Source: Parastagonospora avenae f. sp. tritici 18332-5
Lineage: Eukaryota > Ascomycota > Dothideomycetes > Pleosporales > Phaeosphaeriaceae
Direction of reading: 5' to 3'
Assembly (NCBI GenBank): GCA_022559985.1
Contig: JAFJTR010000016.1
Span: 62,001 to 126,000 of the forward strand
Length of the DNA: 64,000 bases
Shown: positions 33,248 to 43,868 of the stretch, piece by piece
Numbering within the stretch: the first letter of the stretch is position 1
Layout: the number at the start of each line of letters is the position of its first letter
Notes under the pieces: generated by a model
Databases searched by the model: none
Told to the model about the DNA's origin: nothing
The model's input: only the letters and a program-made list of their open reading frames with translations
Program-made: the position numbers and the translations under genes

Positions 33248-36200
33248 ATGGCACAACATAACGACGGCAGTCTAGCGGACTGGGAAGACGGGCCCTTCTC
33301 GGTCGAACCTACACAATACAGTACCCACATGAGCGACCGGGGCGGCATTCCGCTTGTAGCTCAGCGAAGCTTTGAGGAAGCATCCGCTATCAGCCTGCAT
33401 CCCATCGCGGACGGGATTAGCTTTTATGCAAATGATATCAACATCCGACCTGGCACCAGTCGTAACCGGCTCAGTGGCCCACAGGCAGCAAGCTGCAAAA
33501 ACGATGGTTCCTATCGCCGTTCCGAGCGTTCCGACCCCACCAACACAGCGTGCGCACCTCCAGGGCATATCACCTCCTCACAAAGTGATTTACAATCGAT
33601 CTCTAGTTGGATAATTGATAGGAATGACTCATCGACCGACCCCGGATTTTACAACCACCTGTCCCCTGACTTTGACTCTTTAACGCACCAATACCACAAC
33701 TCGTCTGACTACTCCGCGTCTCCATTCCTCATTCAGATCGCAACAGAATCAGCACTTGATGTTTTCTCAGAACAGGCACAGATAGAGGCTCTACCTGCCG
33801 TAGGTTGGGACTTGCGGGTAAGGTGTAGCCAGGCTTGAATTGGTGCGCGTTGCTGAAACCTACCAGGCTACTCGTCCACCCGACCTCTTCGATCCCGCCT
33901 ACGATTTGACTGTCCAAGATCAGTCTTTCGACGTATCACGTAAGACATACGAGCTATCCCCTAGCGTCAGCGATTATTCGACAACGGTTTCCCTCGCAGA
34001 GCAACTTCGGCCTTGCACCGTCTCTTCTGAAGTCATCGGCTCGGATCGATCGCGCCCCAAACAAACGAGCATCAAATCGTATGACGATCATACTGTATGC
34101 GAGATATGTGGTGCAAAGTTCACCGGCCGCTACGCACGAGGCAACTGCTCGCGGCATGTTCGTCTGTTACACTCCGAGAAGCCGGCGCAACCAAGTTCGG
34201 ACCTTGTCTGTCGCGTCTGCCACAAAAGGTTCAAGAGACAAGACGCAAGAAGGAAACATGAATGGCGCAAGCATGAGATCGGCGAAACTAAACCGATTCC
34301 GCGACGACAAGCTGTAAGCACAGGCGAGCTTTCGCATGCAAATACACATGAGACTGGCAGCGACCATGAAACAGCAACTTGCACCACAGCGCTACCAGAG
34401 GAACCCGGCGTCGAGCAATCATACTACGTGCCGTCAAAGATGCACCGGGCATACAATCATTTCGTCGATGCTAGAATGAAGTTAAGCGAACATGTCTACA
34501 ACCTTTACTGCCATGCGGTGTTGCTCCAGTACCAACGCATCGTCGAAGCATTACAATTTGAACAGTAAGTGTCAATCTCATTCCCCGTCTAGTTTGAAGG
34601 TCTGCGTGTAAAGTGCGTAGTCGAAGGGGCGATGTGGATGGGCATGGAGGATAGAGTGTCTACCGGTGCTGACTTATGTAGTTCGGAGCTCCATGCCCCG
34701 TTCTCTCAGCAACTGCGCGTCTTGAGAGCCGAGCTGCTCCTTGATCAATACGGTCCGACAGACTTCAATCAGCTCGCAAACTATCGCCCAACTGATGCTC
34801 AATATCCCAACCACGAGCACGACGGAGGGGTCAGTGACCACCAAAACAAGGGCAAATCCCCTATCAGCAGGCGCACTTCCAAAGCGTCGTCGAGATCCCA
34901 CCCGTACTCAAACCGCCCAAGCAAGAAAATTGCCGACCCTTTAATCGATGCCCTCGAACAATTTGAGGTACCTGAAGACCAGGAACTTGATTGTCCAATA
35001 CACAAGTGGCATTTGATGTATGGCCGAACATCGCCGTGCAATGGTTGCGGCAAGCCATATATGAACGGTGTTCGGCAACACTTACTTCCCACCTATTCGC
35101 ACCAGCATCGGACCCAGCTTCCTTTCATTCAACGCTGTGACAATTGCAAAGACGACTTTGTTGATGCACATGTTTGGGCTCAAGGGGGCCATTGGGTCCG
35201 AAGACAACAAGGAGCTGGTACTTGTCGCGCAAGAAGCCAGCCTCAGGGTAGCAGCATCATAATTTGGGCGCGCCTCTTCCTCAAGATCTTTCCAGAAGAA
35301 ACTCAGGTCCCTAGTCCCTGTAAGTGATAAGCCTCTTCCAATGTTGCTGCCACTAATCTTCAACTCGTAGATCGGAACGATCAAAGGCGCCTCCCTGCCA
35401 ACCTTGTTGCTTTACTTCGCAGTGACATTGGCTTACCACAAGTTATGTCTCGAGTCAACCCTCCCACTTCACCAAATCCTTGCCTTGCCCTACAACACCC
35501 CGAAGGGCAACACGACCAGCAGACAGAGACGCAAAGCTTGCAACAACGCTTCGAACAACTGGAGGCTGAATTGGCCCAAAATGCCACTGTAGACGCCCTT
35601 GTGTCACGAGCCTCGGAAGTGCTTGCTCAGTTCTTGGCCCAAGAGTATACAGAGACGAATCACGAACGCGTTGACATTGATGCTATCAAAGTCTACTATA
35701 CCAATCGCCTCGAACAACTCCGTCAAAACGCTTGGGCTCAGCTTACTCAAGCACACCAATCCAATCCTGAGTTTAATACGGAGCAAGCTTTGCTTGTGCC
35801 GACTGGACTGATTCAGGCAGAGGTGCCAGCCTTCGGAGGCGCCGCCGACTTCCTCCACATGCCCTACCAGACGGAGCAAACCTTGGCCACGTCACACATT
35901 CCTTATGCCGAAATGGGAACGCAGTCAAGCAGTCAAGGCTATCATACCGGAGATGTATCCTTCGGAATCACGACATCATCACGCACTAGCCATGACCTTG
36001 GGCTTCCCTCCAACGACCAATCGCAACAACTAGACGCACAATTTTGTTCTCTGGCCGATCTTACCGACTATTCTCGTACATCCCACAACCATCGCCAATA
36101 CCTATCGCCTCATGATGTCTATCTCCTTGATCAGCCCGGCTCATCGCGGTTACCTCAACGACTCGCGACAAATTCACTGATGTCAGAAGTCGACTCTATG

Positions 36201-36287
36201 ATGACTACGCCATCAGATGCTGATGATCTCTGTTACTACGCACCCATGGATCTCGAGTACGACATGGACTTCTCCGACGTCAGTTGA
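33248..36287 (+). CDS. Large C2H2 zinc-finger protein, putative transcription factor
   Basis: Four exons, 33248-33817, 33867-34564, 34682-35319 and 35371-36287, with introns of 49, 117 and 51 nt that all preserve the frame, giving 940 residues. Residues 1-260 are Ser/Asp-rich and probably disordered. Two C2H2 fingers lie at about 269-325: CEICGAKFTGRYARGNCSRH and CRVCHKRFKRQDARRKHEWRKH. A second Cys/His-rich region in exon 3 has CPIHKWHLMYGRTSPCNGCG and RCDNCKDDFVDAHVW, ending near GSSIIIWARLFLKIFP. The last 300 residues include a heptad-like helix (LQQRFEQLEAELAQN) and an acidic end (YAPMDLEYDMDFSDVS) that could activate transcription. The design suggests a nuclear DNA-binding regulator with a fungus-specific second zinc module. 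No target or pathway is visible. The separate open frames are exons of one gene, as the continuous frame across each intron shows. Confidence 0.8.
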
Positions 36288-38159
36288 GGTCCATCGGCGT
36301 CAAACGAGACAAATCTTACTTGCATCTTTGCGCCCCTGGTGGGCTGTTGATGTATGGAGCTGGAGGCCAGTGGACGTCTTCAGGTTGGCATTTTGTACCT
36401 CAAGCACTTGCGTCTTTGCGCAAGTGTAGGTGCAGAGTGCTCCAGGCAGCTCGGTCTAGCCATTCACTTCTCACTCACATTTTCTAGGGTTTTCTTCATT
36501 CACATTGGTTTTCGCCCGTCAAGGTAAAAAAGCGAGTAGGCTCTGTAACGTTTCGCGTTGTACTCCGCCCCTCCCACAGGTCGATGCGAGGATCATGATT
36601 CCGCATATGCGTTGGAAGCTTGCTTGAGGCCAACTAGAGCGCTTTGCATATTCTAGCAAGTGAAAAATGGTGTTTTTGGGCGTTTGATTTTCTACATACG
36701 TTTGCTTCATTTCTCACGATACGATACCCTGTTGTTCTTCATACGTTGTTTCTGTCTCGTTCAGCCTTGTTAAGAATACGAAATGCGTTACGGCTTCCTT
36801 CATGGTGGTATAAGATGTCAAATGCAGGTATACATTTCTTGAGATACCCGTCTGTTTTGTAAAGGCATAGATATTGGCGAGGACGAGCATTTGGCTTCGG
36901 TGGCCATGAGCGCAATGTACACTTACCTGTCATAGAGACACTAAAACTATGACGCACAATACCAAGAGCTTTTTCAAACGATATTTTGTTACCTAGACGA
37001 AGAGATTAAAGCGTGGCTGGTGCGCAACCTCACTCTACCAAACAACCGTTCGCGAAGTGACAGTGCGATCCAGCTATCCAAGTCCAACTGCCGTTGCCTC
37101 AACGATAACATTACAGCGTGGCTGGTCCAGTAGCCTTATTTTAGTGACTGTTCACGATCTGACAGACGTCTATTTGGGAAGGTATGATGTAATACAAGAG
37201 TTTAATCACCGAATGAAGCCTAGCGTGAGTAACTTTCACCTTTCTTTACGACACTGAAAACCTGGCACAAAGGCGAGCGGAGGTTCGTTCCGTGCAGATA
37301 TTCGCCTTCAGAAGGGCTGGGCTTTGATGTAAAGGTATTGAGGTTTTGTGGCGCAGTCGATGGACGTGGGTGGTTCGATGCCCAGCAGAATGCCAAAACA
37401 GATTGAGCGTGAGACGCGAGAGTCTAAAATGATTGCCGACCACCGTAGTTCAACGGCTCGCGGGCGTTCCTGGTCGTCGCGTGCGCGGAAAATTGCCCGA
37501 TGATTCTTTATTGGCTGAGAATCTTGCATACCCAAAGTTTCTGCGGACTATTCCGGGCCTAGATCCTTTTAGCTGCCACACACGCTGCTCCTGCTCACTA
37601 CACGCGACTCAAGGTATATCCGGACGTTTCTGGAACGTGATCTCTGGTCACGGCATTGCCCGTGGAAACTTCTCACCTAAGCTTTGAGAGTGCATACAAA
37701 CTTTGAAGGATACGGTCTGTCAGACCTTTTCCGGTCCACCGCTCAGCATGGATTCTGACCATGCAACCCCTGGAATAGATAGCTATGTTGATTGGTGTGA
37801 AGATTGCTTTGATGACTAGGATCAGTATCGAGGCGCAGCTAGTCCAGCAAGTTGGGTGTAAGGCGATGGGGGTTTTCCATGTCCGCAGCTTACATGTACA
37901 TTGGATCGCGAGATTGCATGATGCTATAAGTGCACGTCCATTCGAACACCGTGCAGACTTCCTTCATGCTTCGCGATCGAATGCCTGGCCGATCATATCT
38001 CCGGGTTTGTCAACACAGCACAACCTGGCGTGACCTGTATATAAACCTACCTCTCCTCCAGCACTTCGGCATTCCAATCAGCCTTCGAATCCAAACATTC
38101 CACAACTCCTCTTTATAACTTTTCACCAAGTACCTCAAGACTAACTGCCTTTGTACATC
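36288..38159. other. Intergenic, left flank of the tandem duplication
   Basis: About 1.9 kb without a gene. An A-box-like TGGCGCAGTCGATGG at 37349 and a B-box-like GGTTCGATGCC at 37372 occur, but are too close together for a tRNA. From about 37620 the sequence is the upstream part of the first tandem unit. Confidence 0.45.
38038..38045 (+). promoter_or_regulatory. TATA box of the first small secreted protein gene
   Basis: TATATAAA, 115 bases upstream of the ATG at 38160. The same position in the second tandem unit has TATATAAG (39276-39283). Confidence 0.5.
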
Positions 38160-38527
38160 ATGAAATTCCTCTCTCTCGCCGCCTTCTTTGTCGCCTTGCC
38201 CGCTTTGGCAGCGGCCGTCGCGATTCCCGCAGAGCTTCAGGAGCGACAGTGTAAAGGTCCTGGCGGTAAGTTAGCAACTAGTACCCTAGGGAGTTTTTAG
38301 CTAATCCCAACCCAGGTCGCTGCGCCGGACAATATGAGTGCTGCGCCAATACTTACTGCGTTGGTAAGTCGCTCCAGCACGTTTTCTTCCGGCATTACAG
38401 GAGACCATTTTATGCACGTGGGTAGCTAACCTGCGTCTCCACGCTAGAGATTGTCTGTCACTCGAATCAATACTTCTGCGAGCCTCTTGGCTCCACTCAA
38501 TGTGTGAGGCAAGGCGGCGGCCACTAG
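38160..38527 (+). CDS. Small secreted eight-cysteine protein, tandem copy 1
   Basis: Three exons, 38160-38265, 38316-38363 and 38448-38527, with introns of 50 and 84 nt, giving 77 residues. Residues 1-20 are a clear signal peptide (MKFLSLAAFFVALPALAAA), followed by a short spacer with PAELQER. The mature part has eight cysteines spaced C-x6-C-x5-CC-x4-C-x4-C-x6-C-x7-C; the CC pair in the middle recalls inhibitor-cystine-knot-like folds. Exon 2 (48 nt) encodes exactly the CxxxxxCC block. Copy 2 at 39428 has the same intron positions, phases and cysteine spacing but differs at many other residues. Size, secretion signal and cysteine content match candidate effectors or apoplastic antimicrobial-type proteins of plant-associated fungi; function is unknown. 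A TATA box lies 115 bases upstream. The CDS is too short and interrupted to be seen as one open frame. Confidence 0.8.
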
Positions 38528-39275
38528 CTGGCAACCGTAGTGCGAGATGTTCTCGGGCCTGGGGAAACTTGTGACGCGGGAATAGGCGGGACTAGCTTGT
38601 GGCATCTTTTGTGTGGGAGTTCATATTCGGGGATAGATGGAGTCATTTTGCAGTAGTATATACATTGTTGAGCTTTCACTTCTTCACCACTGCGCGCGTG
38701 AATAGAGGCAAAGCAGCCCGACGCGCAACAGTTATATCCGCACCTAGCAGCACCATATCTATTACTTGAGAGCCTCTTGAACAAATGTGTGAAACTTATG
38801 CGCCTCTCGTCTCTGAAAGGCGGGCGGAAAAGTCTTGTCGGCGCCCGTGACCTCGGACTCTTCGACCATCAACGCTCGCTCGTTGCTAGACGTGGCGCAA
38901 GGTAGACCCAGACGTTTTTGAGGACGTGATATGTAGGCATGGCATTATCCGTGGAGACGTCATACGCTATAAGGTTCCGCATAAGGTTCTAACAGCACGG
39001 ACTTCTACACGTCGTCTGATCTGCCGTTTAGCATGGATCCTACGATGCAAGCCCTCCAATAATCGGCTATATACGATGGTTTGCGTAGCTAGCCCGGTTG
39101 AGTAAGATGATCGGGGTTTCTCACGCCCAACGGTGAGAGGTAAGATGTGAGATTGCATGATCTGGAAGTGCACGTCCGTTTGATTCCCGTGGATCATTGC
39201 TCCAAGCTTGACGATCGAGTCCTACCTCTGAGTTTGTTACTACAGCATAACCTAGCAAAGATATTGTGGATGGTG

Positions 39276-39283
39276 TATATAAG
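39276..39283 (+). promoter_or_regulatory. TATA box of the second small secreted protein gene
   Basis: TATATAAG, 145 bases upstream of the ATG at 39428, at the position matching the TATA box of copy 1. Confidence 0.5.
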
Positions 39284-39427
39284 AATTGGTGCGTCCCCCC
39301 ACACTTCCCCAGCACAACACTTCAACTTTCCAAACAGCAGACACTCCGACATTCCAATTAAATTTCACATCCAAACTCTCCGCAATCTTCTTACCAATCA
39401 TACCAAACCTTTCCATCTCTCTTCATC

Positions 39428-39793
39428 ATGAAGTTCCTCTCAATCGCCGCTCTCGCCGCCTTACCCGCTTTCGCCGCCGCCATCGCCGTCCCCGCAGAGC
39501 TCCAGGAGCGCGCCTGTAAAGCTGTTAGCAGTAAGTCAATCTCCCAATACATTTACCCCATAAACTATCCTGCTGACATGCACCAAGGTCCCTGCGGCGC
39601 AACTTCCGAATGCTGCGGCAACAATTTATGCGTTGGTAAGTCACGCCGTTCCAACAAAGGGATTGCAAGCGTGTGTGTACTAATTCGATTGTTTGTTCTA
39701 GAGATCGTCTGCCATACGGGTCGATGGTACTGCGAGCCTCCTAACTCAGCTCCGTGCATTGACAAGAGGCCACATAACAGCCCGCCTAAATAG
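39428..39793 (+). CDS. Small secreted eight-cysteine protein, tandem copy 2
   Basis: Three exons, 39428-39530, 39588-39635 and 39702-39793, with introns of 57 and 66 nt, giving 80 residues. The signal peptide (MKFLSIAALAALPAFAAA) and the following PAELQER are nearly the same as in copy 1. The eight cysteines keep the spacing C-x6-C-x5-CC-x4-C-x4-C-x6-C-x7-C, while intervening residues have changed freely; for example the block before the CC pair reads CGATSECC here and CAGQYECC in copy 1. The C-terminus is longer and basic (DKRPHNSPPK). Copy 2's intron 1 reads open, so without splicing it looks like one 121-codon frame. Conserved cysteines with divergent loops fit a secreted, disulfide-stabilised protein under diversifying change; whether it acts on a host or on other microbes cannot be told. 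Confidence 0.8.
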   Translation: MKFLSIAALAALPAFAAAIAVPAELQERACKAVSSKSISQYIYPINYPADMHQGPCGATSECCGNNLCVGKSRRSNKGIASVCVLIRLFVLEIVCHTGRWYCEPPNSAPCIDKRPHNSPPK

Positions 39794-40106
39794 CTGGACA
39801 GTGTAGGGCGAGATGCTCGCGGGCCGGTGGGAAGTGAAGGGCAAGGGAAGTGACGTGGTTATTTTGTAGTAATATATTCATTGGTCTTGGATTATTCCCT
39901 CCCCGCAATGCGCGTGAAAAGCCCTCGGGGTGCGAAACAGTTTGCGCTGTGAATAGAATTTCTGCTGCAAGCATATAAATTGTGAGAACCATATCGACGC
40001 CTGAGTTTATGCAAGGGCATGTATGTATTTGCAGCTACATCTTATCCTGTCTGGTTCTCAAGTCTGTAGCCTTACAGCTCCCGAATAATTCCAAACTCTA
40101 CGCCCA
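39794..40106. other. 3' flank of tandem copy 2
   Basis: Non-coding; belongs to the second duplication unit. No further feature seen. Confidence 0.5.
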
Positions 40107-40292
40107 TTAACGCTCGCTCTCCGTCTCGTACACGCCCATCGTCAACCCCGGCTTGGACTTTCTTCGGCGCAGATCTCGAAGAACAGGCTTTGAAGATGCC
40201 GGCGCTCTATTCTTGTCTTGCGCAGCCTGCGCCGGGTTTAACAGTGGTTGTTCCTGATATAGAACGACCTCACCGCTATGCAGTGCGGACAT
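40107..40292 (-). CDS. Possible small basic protein (61 residues)
   Basis: A single open frame with a usable ATG context and a sensible composition, basic in the centre (LRDLRRRKSKPGL) and ending MGVYETESER. Function not recognised. It lies 78 bases downstream of the 625-residue gene on the same strand and could instead be an exon tied to unannotated sequence. A sequence like its last codons recurs at 38865-38885 at the end of tandem unit 1, consistent with the neighbouring duplication having taken part of its 3' end. The call is tentative. Confidence 0.35.
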   Translation of the reverse strand: MSALHSGEVVLYQEQPLLNPAQAAQDKNRAPASSKPVLRDLRRRKSKPGLTMGVYETESER

Positions 40293-40370
40293 TGATATGA
40301 GCCCTGTACGCTTTGTCGAATTTCCCTCCTCGCTCCCATGGTGCGGTGTAGGATGGACAGTTAGCTGCTT

Positions 40371-42248
40371 CTATTCGTCGACGTTCGGATCTTTGGAGGT
40401 CTTCTGATCCTCGCGCATTCGGTTTCGTTTCCATTCTGTGGTAATCATCTTGGATGAGGTGGGCTTCTTTGCCTTTCGGCCTTTCGTCTTACCTTCCGTC
40501 ACTACTGGAGGGGGCGTCGAGCGCCGGGCTTCCGAGGCGATGTCGTTGACTTGTTGTTTGTCAAGCGGCGTGTGTTCTCCAATGTTGGACACAGATGATG
40601 GGATGTCCACATCGTGCCGATCAGTCTCGATCTTGGTTTCGAACACGTTGGTGGCGGGTGTGGTAACCAGCTGCTTGCTAATCGACGTGCCGCCTTCCTC
40701 AATGTCGGTCACAGTTGAGTGGGTGAAAGCACCGCTCTTCTCAGTCTTCATCTTAATTTCAAACATTTCGAAAATCTTGGTGGCCGGTGTGGCGTTGGCA
40801 GCATCCTTCTCATCGTCCTCTCTTACCGCCAGTTTCCGATCTCGTGCCTTATTCATCAATTTCGTGACCTCAGACTCGAATGTCGGCTTTGTATCGATAT
40901 CTTCCACCTCCATGAATACCCTGTTCTTGTTGACTGTAGGCGGTCCTCGCAGACGTTCCTCATAGCTCGGCCACGACATGCTCATGAAGCTGGTATTTTT
41001 CTTCTTTAATCCTTCTGGGCTCGACCATGTACCTGGGCGGTAGAATTGTTTTCCGCGATGGAAAGTACCGCGCTTGTGCGCAAACCTGGCAATGGTGTGT
41101 TTGTTGTGCGGCTTCTCTGTGGAAGAAGGATTGGAACTGCCTAGTATGGTGGTATGATTGGCAAAGGTGGCGCGAGATGTGAGAGGCGTTGATCGAGTAC
41201 CTTTCAGTGCAGATCGACCGGGCTGAACAACAGATAGCCTGGCGACGGATGTCGGATTAGGCGATGGCGGAGTAGGCGAAGGTGTAGAGGATGTTGGTGC
41301 AGGCGATGATGGAGTGGGCGATGTCGTTGACTCGTTGTGCGGCGCCTCGCAACCAACAATCTTTTGTATAGTGCTAAACTCAGAACCAGTGAAGGCATCG
41401 AATAGATCAAAGCTCCCCATTGCCGAGCGTTGGTCTAATCGTTTCTTAACATCATCCATCTCTTTGAAGATCTCGTCATCAGGTGATGCGGCGTCACTGA
41501 TTTGAGTACTGGACAATTCCTCGCTCAAGGTTTCGACTCCCTCGGTGAGATCAACCACGCGGCGCTTCTTTGCTTTACGCTTTCGAGTAACGACGTGCCA
41601 CTCTCGATCCTGTTCTAGCAAATCGCTCCTCTCTTGTGGTGTTAAAGGGGTGCTTGTACCAACATCGAGGTTTGATTTCCGGTCCTCTTTTGGGCGTGGT
41701 AGCAACACCGCCCCTTCTTCCTCTTTGGACTTTTGGAAGCTGCCTTGGACGTATTTATATCCCGGTACTCGAGCGGCTTTGTCTTGGAACTGTTCCCACT
41801 TCTCGAGTGCTTTCATGACACCCCATTCCTCTGCTTGCTCAAGAAAATCTCTCTGGAGATTCTCTAGTTTCTGGATGTCTTGGAAACAGTGGATCTTGAT
41901 CTTAATCCACGATCGAGTATAGTCCTTATGCTTTATGCCTCCTCTAGATTCGGGATTGGTCTTCGAGGCGAAGATGCCATCGCGTCGTCTAAGATCTGCC
42001 TGGATCTTTCGAATGTCTGCAATACGATAATCGATTGTACATGATGGACAGCCTGCGGAACGGCCTAGATATTCCCGCATTACTGGGGGGATATCGTGCC
42101 CGCATGCGCCGACCGTAGCAGTTGATGGACGTTCCTCGGTTAGCGCCTCTTCGTTGTTTAGGGGCATGTTGATGGCTTCGTCCAACTGCGTACACAAGGA
42201 GTCCCACTGCGTTATCAGATCGACAGGTCGTGGTCGCCAAGCGCTCAT
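40371..42248 (-). CDS. Unknown 625-residue protein with CGH/CPSC motif
   Basis: Single exon, 625 residues, function not recognised. Near the N-terminus is a compact Cys/His block, CGHDIPPVMREYLGRSAGCP followed by SC (about residues 49-70), with CxH and CxxC ligands that could bind one zinc ion; it is too short for a full RING. Helical charged segments follow (about 75-160, with WIKIKIHCFQDIQKLENLQR). Then come a basic cluster RKRKAKKRR (about 228-236, nuclear-localisation-like), a Pro/Ser/Thr repeat tract with TPSPTPPSPNPT (about 325-345), and a region with WSSPEGLKKKNTSFMSMSWP. The end is charged and Lys-rich. The makeup suggests a nuclear, partly disordered protein. The start was taken as the first ATG of the frame. 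No domain allows a role to be named. Confidence 0.65.
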   Translation of the reverse strand: MSAWRPRPVDLITQWDSLCTQLDEAINMPLNNEEALTEERPSTATVGACGHDIPPVMREYLGRSAGCPSCTIDYRIADIRKIQADLRRRDGIFASKTNPESRGGIKHKDYTRSWIKIKIHCFQDIQKLENLQRDFLEQAEEWGVMKALEKWEQFQDKAARVPGYKYVQGSFQKSKEEEGAVLLPRPKEDRKSNLDVGTSTPLTPQERSDLLEQDREWHVVTRKRKAKKRRVVDLTEGVETLSEELSSTQISDAASPDDEIFKEMDDVKKRLDQRSAMGSFDLFDAFTGSEFSTIQKIVGCEAPHNESTTSPTPSSPAPTSSTPSPTPPSPNPTSVARLSVVQPGRSALKGTRSTPLTSRATFANHTTILGSSNPSSTEKPHNKHTIARFAHKRGTFHRGKQFYRPGTWSSPEGLKKKNTSFMSMSWPSYEERLRGPPTVNKNRVFMEVEDIDTKPTFESEVTKLMNKARDRKLAVREDDEKDAANATPATKIFEMFEIKMKTEKSGAFTHSTVTDIEEGGTSISKQLVTTPATNVFETKIETDRHDVDIPSSVSNIGEHTPLDKQQVNDIASEARRSTPPPVVTEGKTKGRKAKKPTSSKMITTEWKRNRMREDQKTSKDPNVDE

Positions 42249-42735
42249 GTGAGATGAAGCACGAGGTTGGTGAACGTATGGTTAACAATGTCTGGTTGCT
42301 AGTTGTGGTAGAGGTGGAGTGTGAGTTGTGTGCATGGAAGGAAGAGCGTAATGCAGATACAGATAGAGAGATTTATTAGCGGCGCCTGTTAGCACTGTCG
42401 GGGTGAAGGAGGCCACTCGGGCCAAGTCTAGAAGTGAAAGCAAGTTCAGCAACCCTCCAACATCCGATAAGATATTAAATTTAAACGAAGGCGGACAGCG
42501 GCCAGGGCGCAACAGTCAACAGTATTGTGACAGCCAGAAGTTATACATAGTCTTGGCAGGGCGTTAAACTTAGTCGTCGGACTCTAGGAAAGCCTCGATG
42601 CTCGAAGAGGCCACGCGAAGACTCGGCTCTAAGCGCAAAAATTTCCGAGAGGTATAAGACTGCAGTGGCGGACATCTTGGTATCGAAGTCTCGCTAGATG
42701 ACAGACATATCATACAGCGCTTCCAATTCCATATT
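42249..42735. other. Intergenic, 5' side of the 625-residue gene
   Basis: About 490 bases, with the 625-residue gene's promoter on the left and the MCR1 3' flank on the right. Nothing else seen. Confidence 0.5.
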
Positions 42736-43868
42736 CTAAAACTTGTAGACCTGGTCCTTGCTGTATCCAAGCTCCTTCAGGTACCCATCAAGCTCGCCCT
42801 GGTCCGACGGGCTCTTCTTGCCACCGCTGATGGCCTTGTACATGCCAGGAGGACCGCAGACGAAGATCTTGATCTTCTCGCCCTCTTTGGGCTCGGGAAG
42901 AACAGTCTTCAGTAGCTCCTTGGTAACGAAGCCCTTGCCACCTTGCCAAGACTCAGGTGGGTTGTCAAGCACATAGAATGCTCTGAACCGCTGAGGATAG
43001 GTGTTCTCAAGTTCTTCCCATTCCTTCTTGAGCAGAATATCCTCCTCAGAGATGTTGCCAAACACCAGCGTGACCTTGGTCTTGTCCGCGGGGTTCTTGA
43101 AGATGGCGCGCGCGGTCTGCCACATGGGTGTGATGCCAGTCCCTCCGGCAATCAGTGCGATGTGCTCATGTTTGTTCTCAGACCAAGGGTATTTGGGGAT
43201 TGGTCCCTTGATGTCTAGCCGCTGGCCAGGCTCCATGTTGTGCATGTGGCTCGACATGGGACCTTTATCGTACTTCTTAACGATGAAGTCCACGGTGCCC
43301 TGCTGGTCGACGTCACTGACGGGCGTGTACGGCCGAATTACGGGTTTCTCCATATCGGGGCCCTTGTACTTGGTGATGACGGCGGCTGTATTTCGATTAG
43401 CCCGACCTCGGGAGTGAATGTGGCGTTGACGTACAGGTGACGGGAAGACCGCTCTCCATATCAGGCTCCGGGAGCTTAAAGGTGAGCTTCTTGGTGTTGT
43501 GATTGACCACTTCCGACTTGTCCAATAAGAGCGAGATGAAGCCCTGGTCGCCGCCAGTGAAGGCCTTCTTGCTTGCGCCGCCAACCTTCGCGGCAACCTT
43601 GTTCGCTTCCTCTGATAGCGGTGCTGCCGGTTTGCCGCCCCTCATGTAAATGTAGGCACCTGCAAGGCCGGCTGCACCAATTCCAACATAGAGAGCGCCA
43701 TTACTACCGCCGCTCTGGGGTGCTTCAGAGGCATAGCGGCGGACATGCTAATGTTTGTCAGCAGTGGCCTCAACTTTCTGAGCGAATTGTTTGTGTGGAA
43801 GCACGTGACGAGGGGTCGCATACCTGTTGCAGCTGTCGCGCCGGGCGAATGACCTGTCTGGCAAACAT
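42736..43868 (-). CDS. mcr1: NADH-cytochrome b5 reductase, mitochondrial (MCR1)
   Basis: Three exons, 43868-43824, 43747-43435 and 43385-42736, with introns of 76 and 49 nt, giving 335 residues. Exon 1 encodes a short basic presequence (MFARQVIRPARQLQQ); exon 2 continues HVRRYASEAPQ and the membrane segment GALYVGIGAAGLAGAYIYM. The flavoprotein reductase domain has the FAD motif RPYTPVSD, the NADH-binding GGTGITPMWQTARAI and LVFGNISEEDILL, and the C-terminal CGPPGMYKAISG. The joint over intron 2 (SGLPVT joined to SAVITKYKGP) matches the family exactly. In yeast, MCR1 sits in the outer membrane and intermembrane space, passes electrons from NADH, and supports ergosterol synthesis and regeneration of ascorbate analogues. 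The same role is inferred here. All key motifs look intact. Confidence 0.95.

Larger units (their letters stand above)
37621..38880. repeat. Tandem duplication unit 1 (about 1.25 kb)
   Basis: Diverged direct copy of 38908-40118. Shared landmarks in order are ACGTTT plus CCGTGGA (37622; 38910), TTTAGCATGGAT-like, GAGATTGCATGAT followed by AAGTGCACGTCC (about 37910; 39150), the TATA box, the whole gene with its two introns, TAGCTGG just after the stop, TTTTGTAGTA-like, GCGCGTGAA, and AACGCTCGCT (38871; 40109). Spacing between landmarks is 1238-1288 bases. The end landmark resembles the 3' end of the neighbouring small minus-strand frame, so the duplicated unit may carry a remnant of that gene's tail. 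Confidence 0.7.
38908..40118. repeat. Tandem duplication unit 2 (about 1.25 kb)
   Basis: Second diverged copy of the unit at 37621-38880, in direct orientation and almost adjacent. It contains the whole promoter, gene and 3' flank of the second small secreted protein. The right end reaches AACGCTCGCT at 40109-40118, inside the 3' end of the small minus-strand frame 40107-40292. Confidence 0.7.

Noticed and set aside
37349..37382. tRNA-like A-box and B-box
   Set aside because: The two boxes are only about 8 bases apart, leaving no room for an anticodon arm, and no acceptor stem can be formed.
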